From NCBI GenBank assembly GCA_030050125.1, contig JASIJN010000245.1:1-7357 (forward strand): DNA of 7,357 bases. Direction: 5' to 3'. The stretch's first letter is position 1. Each line of letters opens with the position of its first letter. Below, piece by piece: positions 1 through 5,595 of this stretch. The stretch is from Streptosporangiaceae bacterium. GTDB taxonomy: Bacteria > Actinomycetota > Actinomycetes > Streptosporangiales > Streptosporangiaceae. A program made the translations under genes and the position numbers. The notes under the pieces were generated by a model that made no database searches, had not been told where the DNA came from, and saw nothing but the letters and a program-made list of their open reading frames with translations.

Positions 1-1061
1 ACCGGCCCCGCGCCGCGGTCATCGCCGCCCACCTGGCCCTGCTCGACGACGACGCCGCCGCCGCGGTGGACGCCAAGCTGGCGGCGGTGGCCGGGGGCAG
101 GACCACCGGCCAGCTTGGCGCGCGGTGTCACGCCGCGGGGGTGGCGCATGACCCGCTGGCGTATGCCCGGCGGCGGGAGCAGGCGGAGCGGGAGGCCCGG
201 GTGGAGTGCTGGGCGGAGGCTGCCGGGACCGCGGCGATCGCCGGGCGGGACCTGGACCGTGCCGCCGCCATCGCCGCCGACAAGAGCCTGGACGACGCCG
301 CCCGCTGGCTGGCCCGCCACGGCGCCCCCGGCACCCTAGACCAGCTGCGCGCCGCAGCGTTCCTGGCCCGCCTCACCGGCCAGCCCCTCCACTCCCTCCT
401 GCCACCCCCCGGCTCCGACCCTCACTCCGACACCTCCTGCCCCGCCGCGCCGTCCGGGATCAACCTGACCATGCCCGCCACCAGCTGGCTCGGCCTGACC
501 GACACCCCCGGCGACATCACCGGCACCGGCGCCGCCGGACCCGCCGACGCCGCCACCTGCCGCCACCTCGCCGACGCCCTGGCCCGCGACCCCGCCACCC
601 GCTGGTGCCTCACCCTCACCAGCCCCGACGGCCGCCCCGTCGCCCACGGCTGCGCCCGCGCCGGACCCGGCCCGCCCGGCGGTCACACCGGCACCAGCCA
701 AGTCGCCTGGCTGGCCGCCATCACGATCACCCCGATCGAGACCGGCAGCTGCGCCCACCGTTACGAGTCCGCCACCTACCAGCCCAGCCAGAAACTCCGC
801 CACCGGATCAAGATCCGCAGCCCCCGCTGCGGGTTCCCCGGCTGCCGGCGGCCCGCCAGGCGAGCCGACGACGACCACACCATCCCGTTCCATATCGGCG
901 GGCGGACCTGCGAGTGCAACCTTCATCCGCTCTGCCGCCGGCACCACCGGTGCAAGCAGGCCCCCGGCTGGCACCTGGCCCAGCCGGAGCCAGGCGTCCT
1001 GGTCTGGACCACCCCCGCCGGCCGCCGTTACAGCGTCAGCGCCGACCCCTACCCGGTGTGA
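1..1061 (+). CDS. DUF222 / 13E12-type HNH endonuclease domain protein (5' end outside window)
   Basis: The frame is open from base 3, so the true start lies upstream; the GTG at 66 is internal to a well-conserved alanine-rich helical region and is not the start. About 352 residues are visible. The first part is the DUF222-type alanine/arginine-rich helical region. It is followed by a proline-rich low-complexity stretch around 380-460 and a beta-rich middle. The C-terminus is an HNH nuclease: a CxxPGC zinc knuckle (Cys codons at 828 and 843), a DDDH motif with the catalytic-type His at 876, GG at 897-902, Asn at 918, then LCRRHH (His codons at 942 and 945) and a closing Lys. Family knowledge: these genes occur in many copies in actinobacterial genomes, and their biological role is poorly defined. 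The HNH motif is intact, so the nuclease may be active. There is no functional link to the downstream catabolic genes. Base composition changes inside the gene, from G-rich before about 260 to strongly C-rich after. Confidence 0.9.
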   Translation, partial: RPRAAVIAAHLALLDDDAAAAVDAKLAAVAGGRTTGQLGARCHAAGVAHDPLAYARRREQAEREARVECWAEAAGTAAIAGRDLDRAAAIAADKSLDDAARWLARHGAPGTLDQLRAAAFLARLTGQPLHSLLPPPGSDPHSDTSCPAAPSGINLTMPATSWLGLTDTPGDITGTGAAGPADAATCRHLADALARDPATRWCLTLTSPDGRPVAHGCARAGPGPPGGHTGTSQVAWLAAITITPIETGSCAHRYESATYQPSQKLRHRIKIRSPRCGFPGCRRPARRADDDHTIPFHIGGRTCECNLHPLCRRHHRCKQAPGWHLAQPEPGVLVWTTPAGRRYSVSADPYPV

Positions 1062-1070
1062 CGCTTCTCG

Positions 1071-1085
1071 TTCCGCGTCGCGGAA
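1071..1085. promoter_or_regulatory. 15-nt palindrome, candidate operator (or short hairpin)
   Basis: The arms TTCCGCG and CGCGGAA are perfect inverted copies around a single central T, centred about 70 nt upstream of the GTG at 1149. A dyad with one central base suits a dimeric repressor such as a TetR- or GntR-type regulator better than an RNA hairpin, and no T-run follows it. The right arm extends to CGCGGAAG (1079-1086), the same 8-mer found three times in the divergent promoter region at 5442-5595. Binding is inferred only; no regulator gene is in the window. Confidence 0.4.
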
Positions 1086-1131
1086 GTCACCTGGCTGCCG
1101 GGCGCGCGGCGGCCGTAACGTCGCCTGCAGC

Positions 1132-1139
1132 GAGAGGAG
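1132..1139 (+). promoter_or_regulatory. Ribosome binding site GAGAGGAG
   Basis: This strong Shine-Dalgarno-like sequence lies 9 nt before the GTG at 1149 and decides that start. The gene has no ATG near its conserved N-terminus. Confidence 0.75.
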
Positions 1140-1148
1140 ACGACGGCA

Positions 1149-2198
1149 GTGTCCGAGAGCATCACGGGCGATCCGGTCGAGCAGGCCAAGGCCGTCATCG
1201 AGTATTGCTACGAGCAGGGATGGACCGACGGGCTCCCGGTGGTGCCCGCCACCCAGGCCGACATCGAGGCGTGCCTGGCCACCACCGACCGGGACGGCGC
1301 GGAGATCATCAGCTCCGTGCCCCACCTGGGCCGCAGCGTCACCGTGGCTCAGGCCGCGGCCAACACGATCATGGCGGGCTGCAGGCCCGAGTACTTCCCC
1401 GTGGTCCTGGCCGCCTGGCAGGCCGTGAACCTGGAGCGGTCGGTCCGCGGAGCCTGGCAGTCCACCAGCGGGCCGGCCCCGCTCATCGTGGTGAACGGCC
1501 CGGTCCGGGCGCGGCTGGGCATCAACTGCGCGGGCGGCGTCTTCGGCCCGGGGTTCCGCGCGAACGCGACGATCGCCCGGGCCATCGGGCTGATCGTGCG
1601 CAACGGGTACGGCATCAAGCCGCAGCAGCTCGAGCAGGCCACCCAGGGCCTGCCCGGGCGGTGGTCGATATGCCTGGGAGAGAACGAGGAGCTGTCTCCG
1701 TGGGAGCCGCTCAGCGTGGCCGGGGGCGTCCCGCCGGGCCTCGACGCGGTCTCGGCCGTGCTGATCAGGACCTGTGAGTACGTGGACAACCGGCAGACCG
1801 ACAGCGCCGAGGCCGTGCTCCGTGACCTGGCCGACACGCTGGCCCGGATGGGCGCCTTCGTCGGCGGCGCGCACTCCAGCGGCGGCCTGGTCCTGGGCCC
1901 GGAGCACGCCCAGCTGTTCGGGAACGCCGGGTACAGCCGGGCCGACGTGCAGCAGTGGCTGTTCGAGCACGCGGTGCGCGACCGGGCCGACCTGATCGCG
2001 GCGGGCAAGATCGAGGCGGACGGCGGCCCGGCGGACGGCCGGTTCCCGATGCTGCCGGCGGCCGGGGACATCCCGATCGTGGTCGCGGGCGCGGCCAACG
2101 CCGCGATGTCGATGGTGTTCCGGCCGTTCGGCTGGGCCCCGTGGTCGGGGCGTTCGGTTCCGGTCGCGTGGGCCCGCCAGCCGCAGGAAGAGGGGTAG
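1149..2198 (+). CDS. Conserved protein of unknown function (WTDGLPVVP family)
   Basis: This 349-aa protein starts at GTG with a good ribosome binding site. It has no signal peptide or obvious membrane segment, so it is probably cytoplasmic. I recognise it as an uncharacterised family seen in actinobacterial and proteobacterial catabolic loci. Its signature blocks are WTDGLPVVP (residues 25-33), MAGCRPEY (75-82), VNGP (115-118), a glycine-rich block from GIN at 124 through RANATIARA (about 137-145), ENEELSPWEP (178-187), and near the C-terminus GGAHSSGG (239-246), GPEHAQLF (250-257) and SRADVQQWLFEHA (263-275). It contains six cysteines (20, 42, 78, 127, 175, 209); C78 sits inside a signature block. 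From memory, homologues are sometimes encoded near UGSC-motif (seleno)proteins, but no such gene is visible here and there is no in-frame TGA. It lies 2 nt ahead of an SDR gene, which suggests a role in the same pathway. No reaction can be assigned. Confidence 0.88.
   Translation: MSESITGDPVEQAKAVIEYCYEQGWTDGLPVVPATQADIEACLATTDRDGAEIISSVPHLGRSVTVAQAAANTIMAGCRPEYFPVVLAAWQAVNLERSVRGAWQSTSGPAPLIVVNGPVRARLGINCAGGVFGPGFRANATIARAIGLIVRNGYGIKPQQLEQATQGLPGRWSICLGENEELSPWEPLSVAGGVPPGLDAVSAVLIRTCEYVDNRQTDSAEAVLRDLADTLARMGAFVGGAHSSGGLVLGPEHAQLFGNAGYSRADVQQWLFEHAVRDRADLIAAGKIEADGGPADGRFPMLPAAGDIPIVVAGAANAAMSMVFRPFGWAPWSGRSVPVAWARQPQEEG
2185..2195 (+). promoter_or_regulatory. Ribosome binding site AGGAAGAGGGG
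   Basis: This purine-rich tract lies inside the last codons of the preceding gene, 5 nt before the GTG at 2201. It places the SDR start there and implies that the two genes are translated from one message. Confidence 0.7.
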
Positions 2199-2200
2199 CG

Positions 2201-3151
2201 GTGGAGATCTCGCTGGAGGGCAAGGTGGCCCTGGTCACCGGCGTCGGGCCGAACATCGGCAGCGGGATAGCGCTGGCCCTGTCCAGATACGGCGCCAGGG
2301 TGGCCTGCAACGACGTGGACGAGTCGGCCATCAAGGCGTGCCTGGCCCGGATCGAGCGCAACGGCGGCGAGGCGATGGCCGCGGCGGGCGACGTCACCGA
2401 CGAGCCCGCCGTGCGGCGCTACGTCGGCGAGGTGCTCGAACGCTGGGGGCACATCGACATCCTGGTCAACAACGCCGCGCTGCTCGGCGGCCGGGGCGTG
2501 CTCGACGAGAGCGCCGAGTTCTTCGAGCGGGCGGTGCGGGTCTCGTCACTGGGCTACTTCCTCAACACCAAGCACGTGGGCCGGTCGATGGCCGAGCGCG
2601 GGATCAAGGGCTCCATCGTGTGCATCTCCTCGTCCAACGGCTGGACCTCGTCGCCGGGCATCATCGCCTACGCGTTCAACAAGGGCGGGGTGAACAACTT
2701 CGTCCGAGCCGCCGCCATGGATCTGGCCCCGTACGGCATCCGGGTCAACAGCTTCACCCCGACCGCGCCCAACCCGGACAACCCCGAGCTGATCGCGGAA
2801 CGGGCCAGGGCCGGACTGAGTCCGGGCGGGATCTTGAACCAGCGCGGCGGCGGGCTCGGCGGGCCCACCGGAGACGAGCCGTGGCGCCGGCCCACCCGGT
2901 GGAACGGCCAGCGGGCCCCGATGATCCCGATGGGCACGACCGGCACGCCGACCGACATCGGCCACGCCGTGGCCTGGCTGTGCTCGGACTACGCCCGGCT
3001 GATCACCGGCATCGACCTGGTGGTCGACGGAGGCGCCCGGGCCAAGAACTTCGCCTACGCCCCGGCGGCGCCCGACGACCTGGCCGGGCCGCTGCCGCTG
3101 ATCGTTCTGGACGAGACGCCCGCGTATCAGCCGCCGCCGGACCCCGGGTGA
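2201..3151 (+). CDS. Short-chain dehydrogenase/reductase (SDR, Rossmann fold)
   Basis: This 316-aa NAD(P)-dependent oxidoreductase probably interconverts a hydroxyl and a keto group on a pathway intermediate. The frame is open further upstream, but the conserved SDR N-terminus begins exactly at this GTG. Classical SDR motifs are all present: the cofactor loop TGVGPNIGSG (13-22), an acidic Asp38 after the second beta strand (suggesting NAD rather than NADP), GDV (63-65), NNAA (90-93), catalytic Ser144, YxxxK as Tyr157/Lys161, and the C-terminal ITG...VDGG block (268-278). At 316 residues it is longer than the usual ~250. The extra length comes from a Gly/Pro/Trp-rich insertion at about 203-240, in the substrate-lid region, and a proline-rich tail after 287. 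The substrate is unknown. It lacks the insertion I associate with mycofactocin-linked SDRs, so I do not place it there. It is co-oriented with the preceding gene (2-nt gap) and convergent with the amidohydrolase (3-nt gap). Confidence 0.92.
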   Translation: MEISLEGKVALVTGVGPNIGSGIALALSRYGARVACNDVDESAIKACLARIERNGGEAMAAAGDVTDEPAVRRYVGEVLERWGHIDILVNNAALLGGRGVLDESAEFFERAVRVSSLGYFLNTKHVGRSMAERGIKGSIVCISSSNGWTSSPGIIAYAFNKGGVNNFVRAAAMDLAPYGIRVNSFTPTAPNPDNPELIAERARAGLSPGGILNQRGGGLGGPTGDEPWRRPTRWNGQRAPMIPMGTTGTPTDIGHAVAWLCSDYARLITGIDLVVDGGARAKNFAYAPAAPDDLAGPLPLIVLDETPAYQPPPDPG

Positions 3152-3154
3152 GCG

Positions 3155-4024
3155 TCAGCCGGCCAGGCCGAGCAGCCGGGCGGCGTTCTCCTTCATGATC
3201 AGGGGCCGGACTTCCGGCTTGATGTCCAGGTTCTCGAAATCGCTGATCCACCGCTCCGGGGTGATGGCCGGGAAGTCCGAGCCGAACAGCACCCGGTCCC
3301 GCAGCAGCGTGTTGGCGTACCGCGTGAGCTGGGGCGGGAAATACTTCGGCGACCAGCCGGACAGGTCGATGTAGACCCGCGGCTTGTGCGTGGCGACCGA
3401 CAGCGCCTCGTCCTGCCAGGGGAACGACGGGTGGGCGAGGATGATGTCCAGGTCCGGGAAGTCCGCCGCGACGTCGTCGAGGTAGAGCGGGTTGGCGTAC
3501 TTCAGCCGGATGCCGCCGCCGCCGGGCGTGCCCGCCCCGGCCCCGGTCTGGCCGGTGTGGAACAGGGCCACCAGGCCGTGCTCGGCGATCACCTCGTACA
3601 GCGGGTAGGCGGCGCGGTCGTTCGGGTAGAAGCCCTGCGCGCTGGGATGGAACTTGAACCCCCGGACCCCGTAGTCGGCGGCCAGCCGCCGGGCCAGCCG
3701 CACCCCCGCCGCGCCCCGGGCCGGGTCGACGCTCGCGAACGGGATGATCACGTCCGCGTGCTCGGCGGCGAGCTCGGCGATCTCGACGTTGTCCGGCTCC
3801 GGATCGGTGCCGGTCCGTGACATGGTGTCGATCGTGAACGCGACGCAGGCCATGTTGAGCCGGCGGTAGTAGTCGGCCAGCTCGGGCACCGTGTAGTGCC
3901 GCATGGACCCGATCCCGAAGTAGGCGCCCATGTCCGCGTTGCCGGCGTCCGCCTCCGGGCCGGCGCGAACGGAGCGGTGCACGTGGGTGTGCACGTCGAT
4001 CGCGGCGAGGGCGCTGACGTCCAC
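3155..4024 (-). CDS. Amidohydrolase-family protein (ACMSD / amidohydrolase_2 type)
   Basis: This 289-aa metal-dependent TIM-barrel enzyme belongs to the family of aminocarboxymuconate-semialdehyde decarboxylase, gamma-resorcylate decarboxylase and beta-ketoacyl-CoA hydrolases of hydroxycinnamate catabolism. Visible motifs: metal-binding HxH at His12/His14, GFKFHP (122-127, His126), a histidine strand with His156, LAHPSFPW with His198, and GSDFP with the metal Asp at 250. All expected ligands are intact. The GTG start at 4024 shares one base with the TAG stop of CoA-transferase subunit B, and GGAGG lies 7 nt upstream of it. The frame continues open upstream, but that is the overlap with subunit B read in another frame. 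Family members cleave C-C bonds by decarboxylation or hydrolysis. Following a CoA-transferase, a hydrolytic or decarboxylating step on an acid or acyl-CoA is plausible. The exact reaction cannot be called. Confidence 0.92.
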   Translation of the reverse strand: MDVSALAAIDVHTHVHRSVRAGPEADAGNADMGAYFGIGSMRHYTVPELADYYRRLNMACVAFTIDTMSRTGTDPEPDNVEIAELAAEHADVIIPFASVDPARGAAGVRLARRLAADYGVRGFKFHPSAQGFYPNDRAAYPLYEVIAEHGLVALFHTGQTGAGAGTPGGGGIRLKYANPLYLDDVAADFPDLDIILAHPSFPWQDEALSVATHKPRVYIDLSGWSPKYFPPQLTRYANTLLRDRVLFGSDFPAITPERWISDFENLDIKPEVRPLIMKENAARLLGLAG

Positions 4025-4695
4025 TACAGGTCCTCCACGTACCGGGCTTCGGTCCGGGCCCGGACGGCGTCGGGCGCGACGCCAGGCGTGAGTTCCTTCA
4101 GCCGCAGCTGCCCGTCGACCACATGGAACACCGCGAGATCGGTGTATATCCGGGTGACCACCCGCCGCCCGGTCAGCGGGAACGTGCACCGCTCGACGAG
4201 CTTGGGCCGCCCGGACCGGTCGACGTGCTCCATCACGGCCCACACCTCGCGGGCGCCCGCCACCAGGTCCATCGCGCCGCCGACGGCCGGGTTCTTGCCG
4301 GGGACGTACCAGTTCGCCAGGTCCCCCTCGGCCGAGACCTGCAGCGCGCCGAGCACGGCCACGTCCAGGTGGCCGCCCCGGACTATCGCGAACGACATCG
4401 CGGAGTCCACGATCGCCGCCCCGCTGATCAGGGTGGCCGGCTGCTTGCCCGCGTCGGTCAGGTCGGGATCCTCCCGCCCCGCGGGCGGCGCCGGCCCGAG
4501 GCCCAGTATGCCGTTCTCGGCGTGCAGGATGACCTCGGCGCCCGCCGGGATGAACCGCGGAACCAGCAGCGGGATGCCCACGCCCAGGTTGACGACGTAG
4601 CCGTCCTTCAGGTCCCGCGCCAGCCGCTGGGCGATGCCTTCCCGGCTCAGCCCGGTGCCCCCCGGAGTGCCGACCGCGCCGATCGTCGACGTCAT
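4024..4695 (-). CDS. 3-oxoacid (SCOT-type) CoA-transferase, subunit B
   Basis: This 223-aa catalytic subunit of a family I CoA-transferase moves CoA between an acyl-CoA donor and a (3-oxo)acid through a glutamyl-CoA intermediate. The nucleophile is recognisable as Glu60 in the AENGILGLGP block (59-68). NLGVGIP (36-42), VDSAMSF (96-102), RGGH (106-109), GDLANW (124-129) and GGAMDLVAGA (139-148) match the family closely, and the length is typical. The ATG start overlaps the TGA stop of subunit A in an ATGA quartet. No separate Shine-Dalgarno is evident, so translation is probably coupled, as expected for a 1:1 heteromer. Because Glu60 is kept, a true transferase is more likely than a CoA-transferase-fold hydrolase of the steroid-ring-opening IpdAB kind. 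The acid substrate (acetoacetate, 3-oxoadipate or another) is not determinable. Confidence 0.93.
   Translation of the reverse strand: MTSTIGAVGTPGGTGLSREGIAQRLARDLKDGYVVNLGVGIPLLVPRFIPAGAEVILHAENGILGLGPAPPAGREDPDLTDAGKQPATLISGAAIVDSAMSFAIVRGGHLDVAVLGALQVSAEGDLANWYVPGKNPAVGGAMDLVAGAREVWAVMEHVDRSGRPKLVERCTFPLTGRRVVTRIYTDLAVFHVVDGQLRLKELTPGVAPDAVRARTEARYVEDL
4032..4036 (-). promoter_or_regulatory. Ribosome binding site GGAGG for the amidohydrolase
   Basis: Read on the minus strand, GGAGG sits 7 nt before the GTG at 4024, inside the final codons of CoA-transferase subunit B. It supports translational coupling and fixes the amidohydrolase start. Confidence 0.7.
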
Positions 4696-5441
4696 GAGGA
4701 CACGCCCGCGATCGTCGCTGGCCTGGGCGAGGTGTCGGAGGCGAGCAGCACGTCGTCGACGAACACGCCGGGCAGGTGGACGTCGTCCGGGTGCAGCTCG
4801 TCCACCTCGACCAGCTGCTGGATCTCCGCGAACACCCGGCGGCCCGACATGCCGGCCAGCGGGTTGAAGTTCCGGGCCGAGAGGTGGAACCGCAGATTCC
4901 CCTTGCGGTCCCCCTGGAACGCCTTGACCAGGCCGAAGTCGGCGACGATGCCGTACTCGAGCACGTGTTCGCGACCACCGAAGTAGCGGACCTCGCGTTC
5001 GGGAAGGCACTCCGCGATCGCGCCGACGCCGGCGTAGCGCAGCGGGAACGTTCCGTCGGACAGCATCGTGCCCGCGCTGGTGGGCGTGTAGAAAGCCGGG
5101 ATGCCGGCCCCGCCGGCCCGCAGCCGTTCGGCCAGCGTGCCCTGGGGCACGAGTTCCAGCTCGACCCGGCCGGCGAAGTACTCGTCGTAGAACTCCGGCA
5201 GCACCGGGAACGACGCGGTCAGCCTGCGGATGCGGCCCTCGGCCAGCATCCGGCCGACGCCGGTGAAGTCGCTGCCGACGTTGTTCACGATCAGGTGCAG
5301 GTCGCGGCGGTCCAGATCGCACAGGGCGTCAAGGAGCGTGTCCGGGCGGCCCGAGCTACCGAAGCCCCCGACGGCCAGCGAGGCGCCCGACGGAACCACG
5401 CCGAGCACGGACATCACGTCGTCACGGAGCTTGTCGATCAC
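4692..5441 (-). CDS. 3-oxoacid (SCOT-type) CoA-transferase, subunit A
   Basis: This 249-aa partner of subunit B carries the family signature GGFGSSGRP (25-33), the paired Asn at 53-54, and the highly conserved QGTLAERLRAGGAGIPAFYT block starting at 100. ARNFNP lies at 189-194 and the typical acidic E-E-V-L/P-G ending at about 205-225. I chose the GTG at 5441 because GGAAGG lies 7 nt before it and the protein then has the usual length. Longer in-frame starts exist (ATG at 5504 and 5519, and further out to 5699). They lack good ribosome binding sites and add non-conserved sequence, and the outermost would overlap the divergent dehydrogenase gene. A stretch at about 123-155 looks some ten residues longer than in ordinary SCOT A subunits. 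This is the first gene of the minus-strand unit. Confidence 0.92.
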   Translation of the reverse strand: MIDKLRDDVMSVLGVVPSGASLAVGGFGSSGRPDTLLDALCDLDRRDLHLIVNNVGSDFTGVGRMLAEGRIRRLTASFPVLPEFYDEYFAGRVELELVPQGTLAERLRAGGAGIPAFYTPTSAGTMLSDGTFPLRYAGVGAIAECLPEREVRYFGGREHVLEYGIVADFGLVKAFQGDRKGNLRFHLSARNFNPLAGMSGRRVFAEIQQLVEVDELHPDDVHLPGVFVDDVLLASDTSPRPATIAGVSS

Positions 5442-5448
5442 GCTCTGC

Positions 5449-5454
5449 CCTTCC
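5449..5454 (-). promoter_or_regulatory. Ribosome binding site GGAAGG for CoA-transferase subunit A
   Basis: Read on the minus strand, GGAAGG lies 7 nt before the GTG at 5441. It is the best Shine-Dalgarno near any of the candidate starts and therefore decides the start call. Confidence 0.6.
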
Positions 5455-5467
5455 ACCGACCAGATGT

Positions 5468-5475
5468 CGCGGAAG
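5468..5475 (-). promoter_or_regulatory. Repeated 8-mer CTTCCGCG, copy 1 (candidate operator half-site)
   Basis: On the plus strand this reads CGCGGAAG. It lies 27 nt upstream of the subunit A start. It matches the right arm of the palindrome at 1071-1085, extended by one base. Confidence 0.35.
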
Positions 5476-5507
5476 TTAGCACGCTGGCCGGCGACGGGGA
5501 ACATGCC

Positions 5508-5515
5508 CTTCCGCG
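5508..5515 (+). promoter_or_regulatory. Repeated 8-mer CTTCCGCG, copy 2 (candidate operator half-site)
   Basis: This is the central copy in the divergent region, inverted relative to copy 1 and 40 nt from it (start to start). It is followed by TC, whereas the minus-strand reading of copy 1 is followed by AC. Confidence 0.35.
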
Positions 5516-5542
5516 TCATAGAAGCCGCTGGCCCGGCTTTGT

Positions 5543-5553
5543 CTTCCGCGAAG
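5543..5553. promoter_or_regulatory. Repeated 8-mer CTTCCGCG, copy 3, within a short dyad
   Basis: CTTCCGCG (5543-5550) continues into AAG, forming CTTC-CGC-GAAG, a small inverted repeat. It is 43 nt upstream of the TTG at 5596, close to where a promoter for the dehydrogenase unit would be expected. Confidence 0.35.
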
Positions 5554-5581
5554 TGAAAAGGGGTATGGCGGGCGCCGGAGG

Positions 5582-5588
5582 AAAGGGG
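5582..5588 (+). promoter_or_regulatory. Ribosome binding site AAAGGGG supporting a TTG start
   Basis: AAAGGGG lies 7 nt before TTG 5596 and 13 nt before the first ATG at 5602. A second purine block, GGAGG at 5577-5581, is further out. The spacing favours TTG as the initiation codon, in agreement with the paralogue alignment. Confidence 0.55.
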
Positions 5589-5595
5589 TCCCATT

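Larger units (their letters stand above)
1062..1148 (+). promoter_or_regulatory. Intergenic region with probable promoter of the 1149-3151 unit
   Basis: This 87-nt gap separates the HNH gene from the catabolic genes. It holds a 15-nt palindrome at 1071-1085 and a purine-rich ribosome binding site at 1132-1139. A hexamer TAACGT at 1116-1121 fits the relaxed actinobacterial -10 pattern TANNNT, but no convincing -35 lies at the right distance (only a weak TGGCTG near 1092). The promoter assignment is therefore inference from the gene arrangement. No T-rich terminator for the HNH gene is visible, so read-through cannot be excluded. Confidence 0.35.
5442..5595. promoter_or_regulatory. Divergent promoter region between CoA-transferase and alcohol dehydrogenase units
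   Basis: This 154-nt region is noncoding by my start calls, and both flanking genes read away from it. It is locally richer in A/T than the genes around it (for example around 5536-5566), as expected of a promoter. It contains three copies of CTTCCGCG or its complement. Possible -10-like hexamers (TATGGC at 5564 on plus; TATGAC around 5517-5522 on minus) have no well-spaced -35 partners, so individual promoters are not called. If subunit A really starts at 5504 or 5519, part of this region would be coding. Confidence 0.5.

Noticed and set aside
1..1061. HNH gene as part of a homing intron, intein or defence island
   Set aside because: The DUF222-HNH architecture is a common free-standing actinobacterial family. 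No intron, intein splice motif, integrase or restriction gene is next to it in the window.
1071..1090. Intrinsic terminator of the HNH gene
   Set aside because: The dyad has a one-base centre and is not followed by T residues, so it fits an operator better than a rho-independent terminator.
206..1777. Long plus-strand open frame of 523 codons overlapping the HNH gene and the 1149 gene
   Set aside because: The translation is almost only Arg, Pro, Gly and Ala with no recognisable motif. It overlaps two well-supported genes and is a typical high-GC shadow frame.
336..1970. Minus-strand open frame of 544 codons antisense to the HNH and 1149 genes
   Set aside because: Its composition is low-complexity Gly/Ala/Val and no family is recognisable. 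The sense strand carries clear domains throughout.
4025..4978. N-terminal extension of the amidohydrolase frame to 607 residues
   Set aside because: The upstream part reads subunit B in the wrong frame (Arg/Gly/Pro-rich). The conserved amidohydrolase start and a GGAGG site identify GTG 4024.
4024..5441. Assignment of the CoA-transferase pair to steroid ring opening (IpdAB-like)
   Set aside because: The GGFG, QGTLAERL, AENGILGLGP and GDLANW blocks match SCOT-type transferases, and the nucleophilic Glu is retained. No steroid-pathway gene is in the window.
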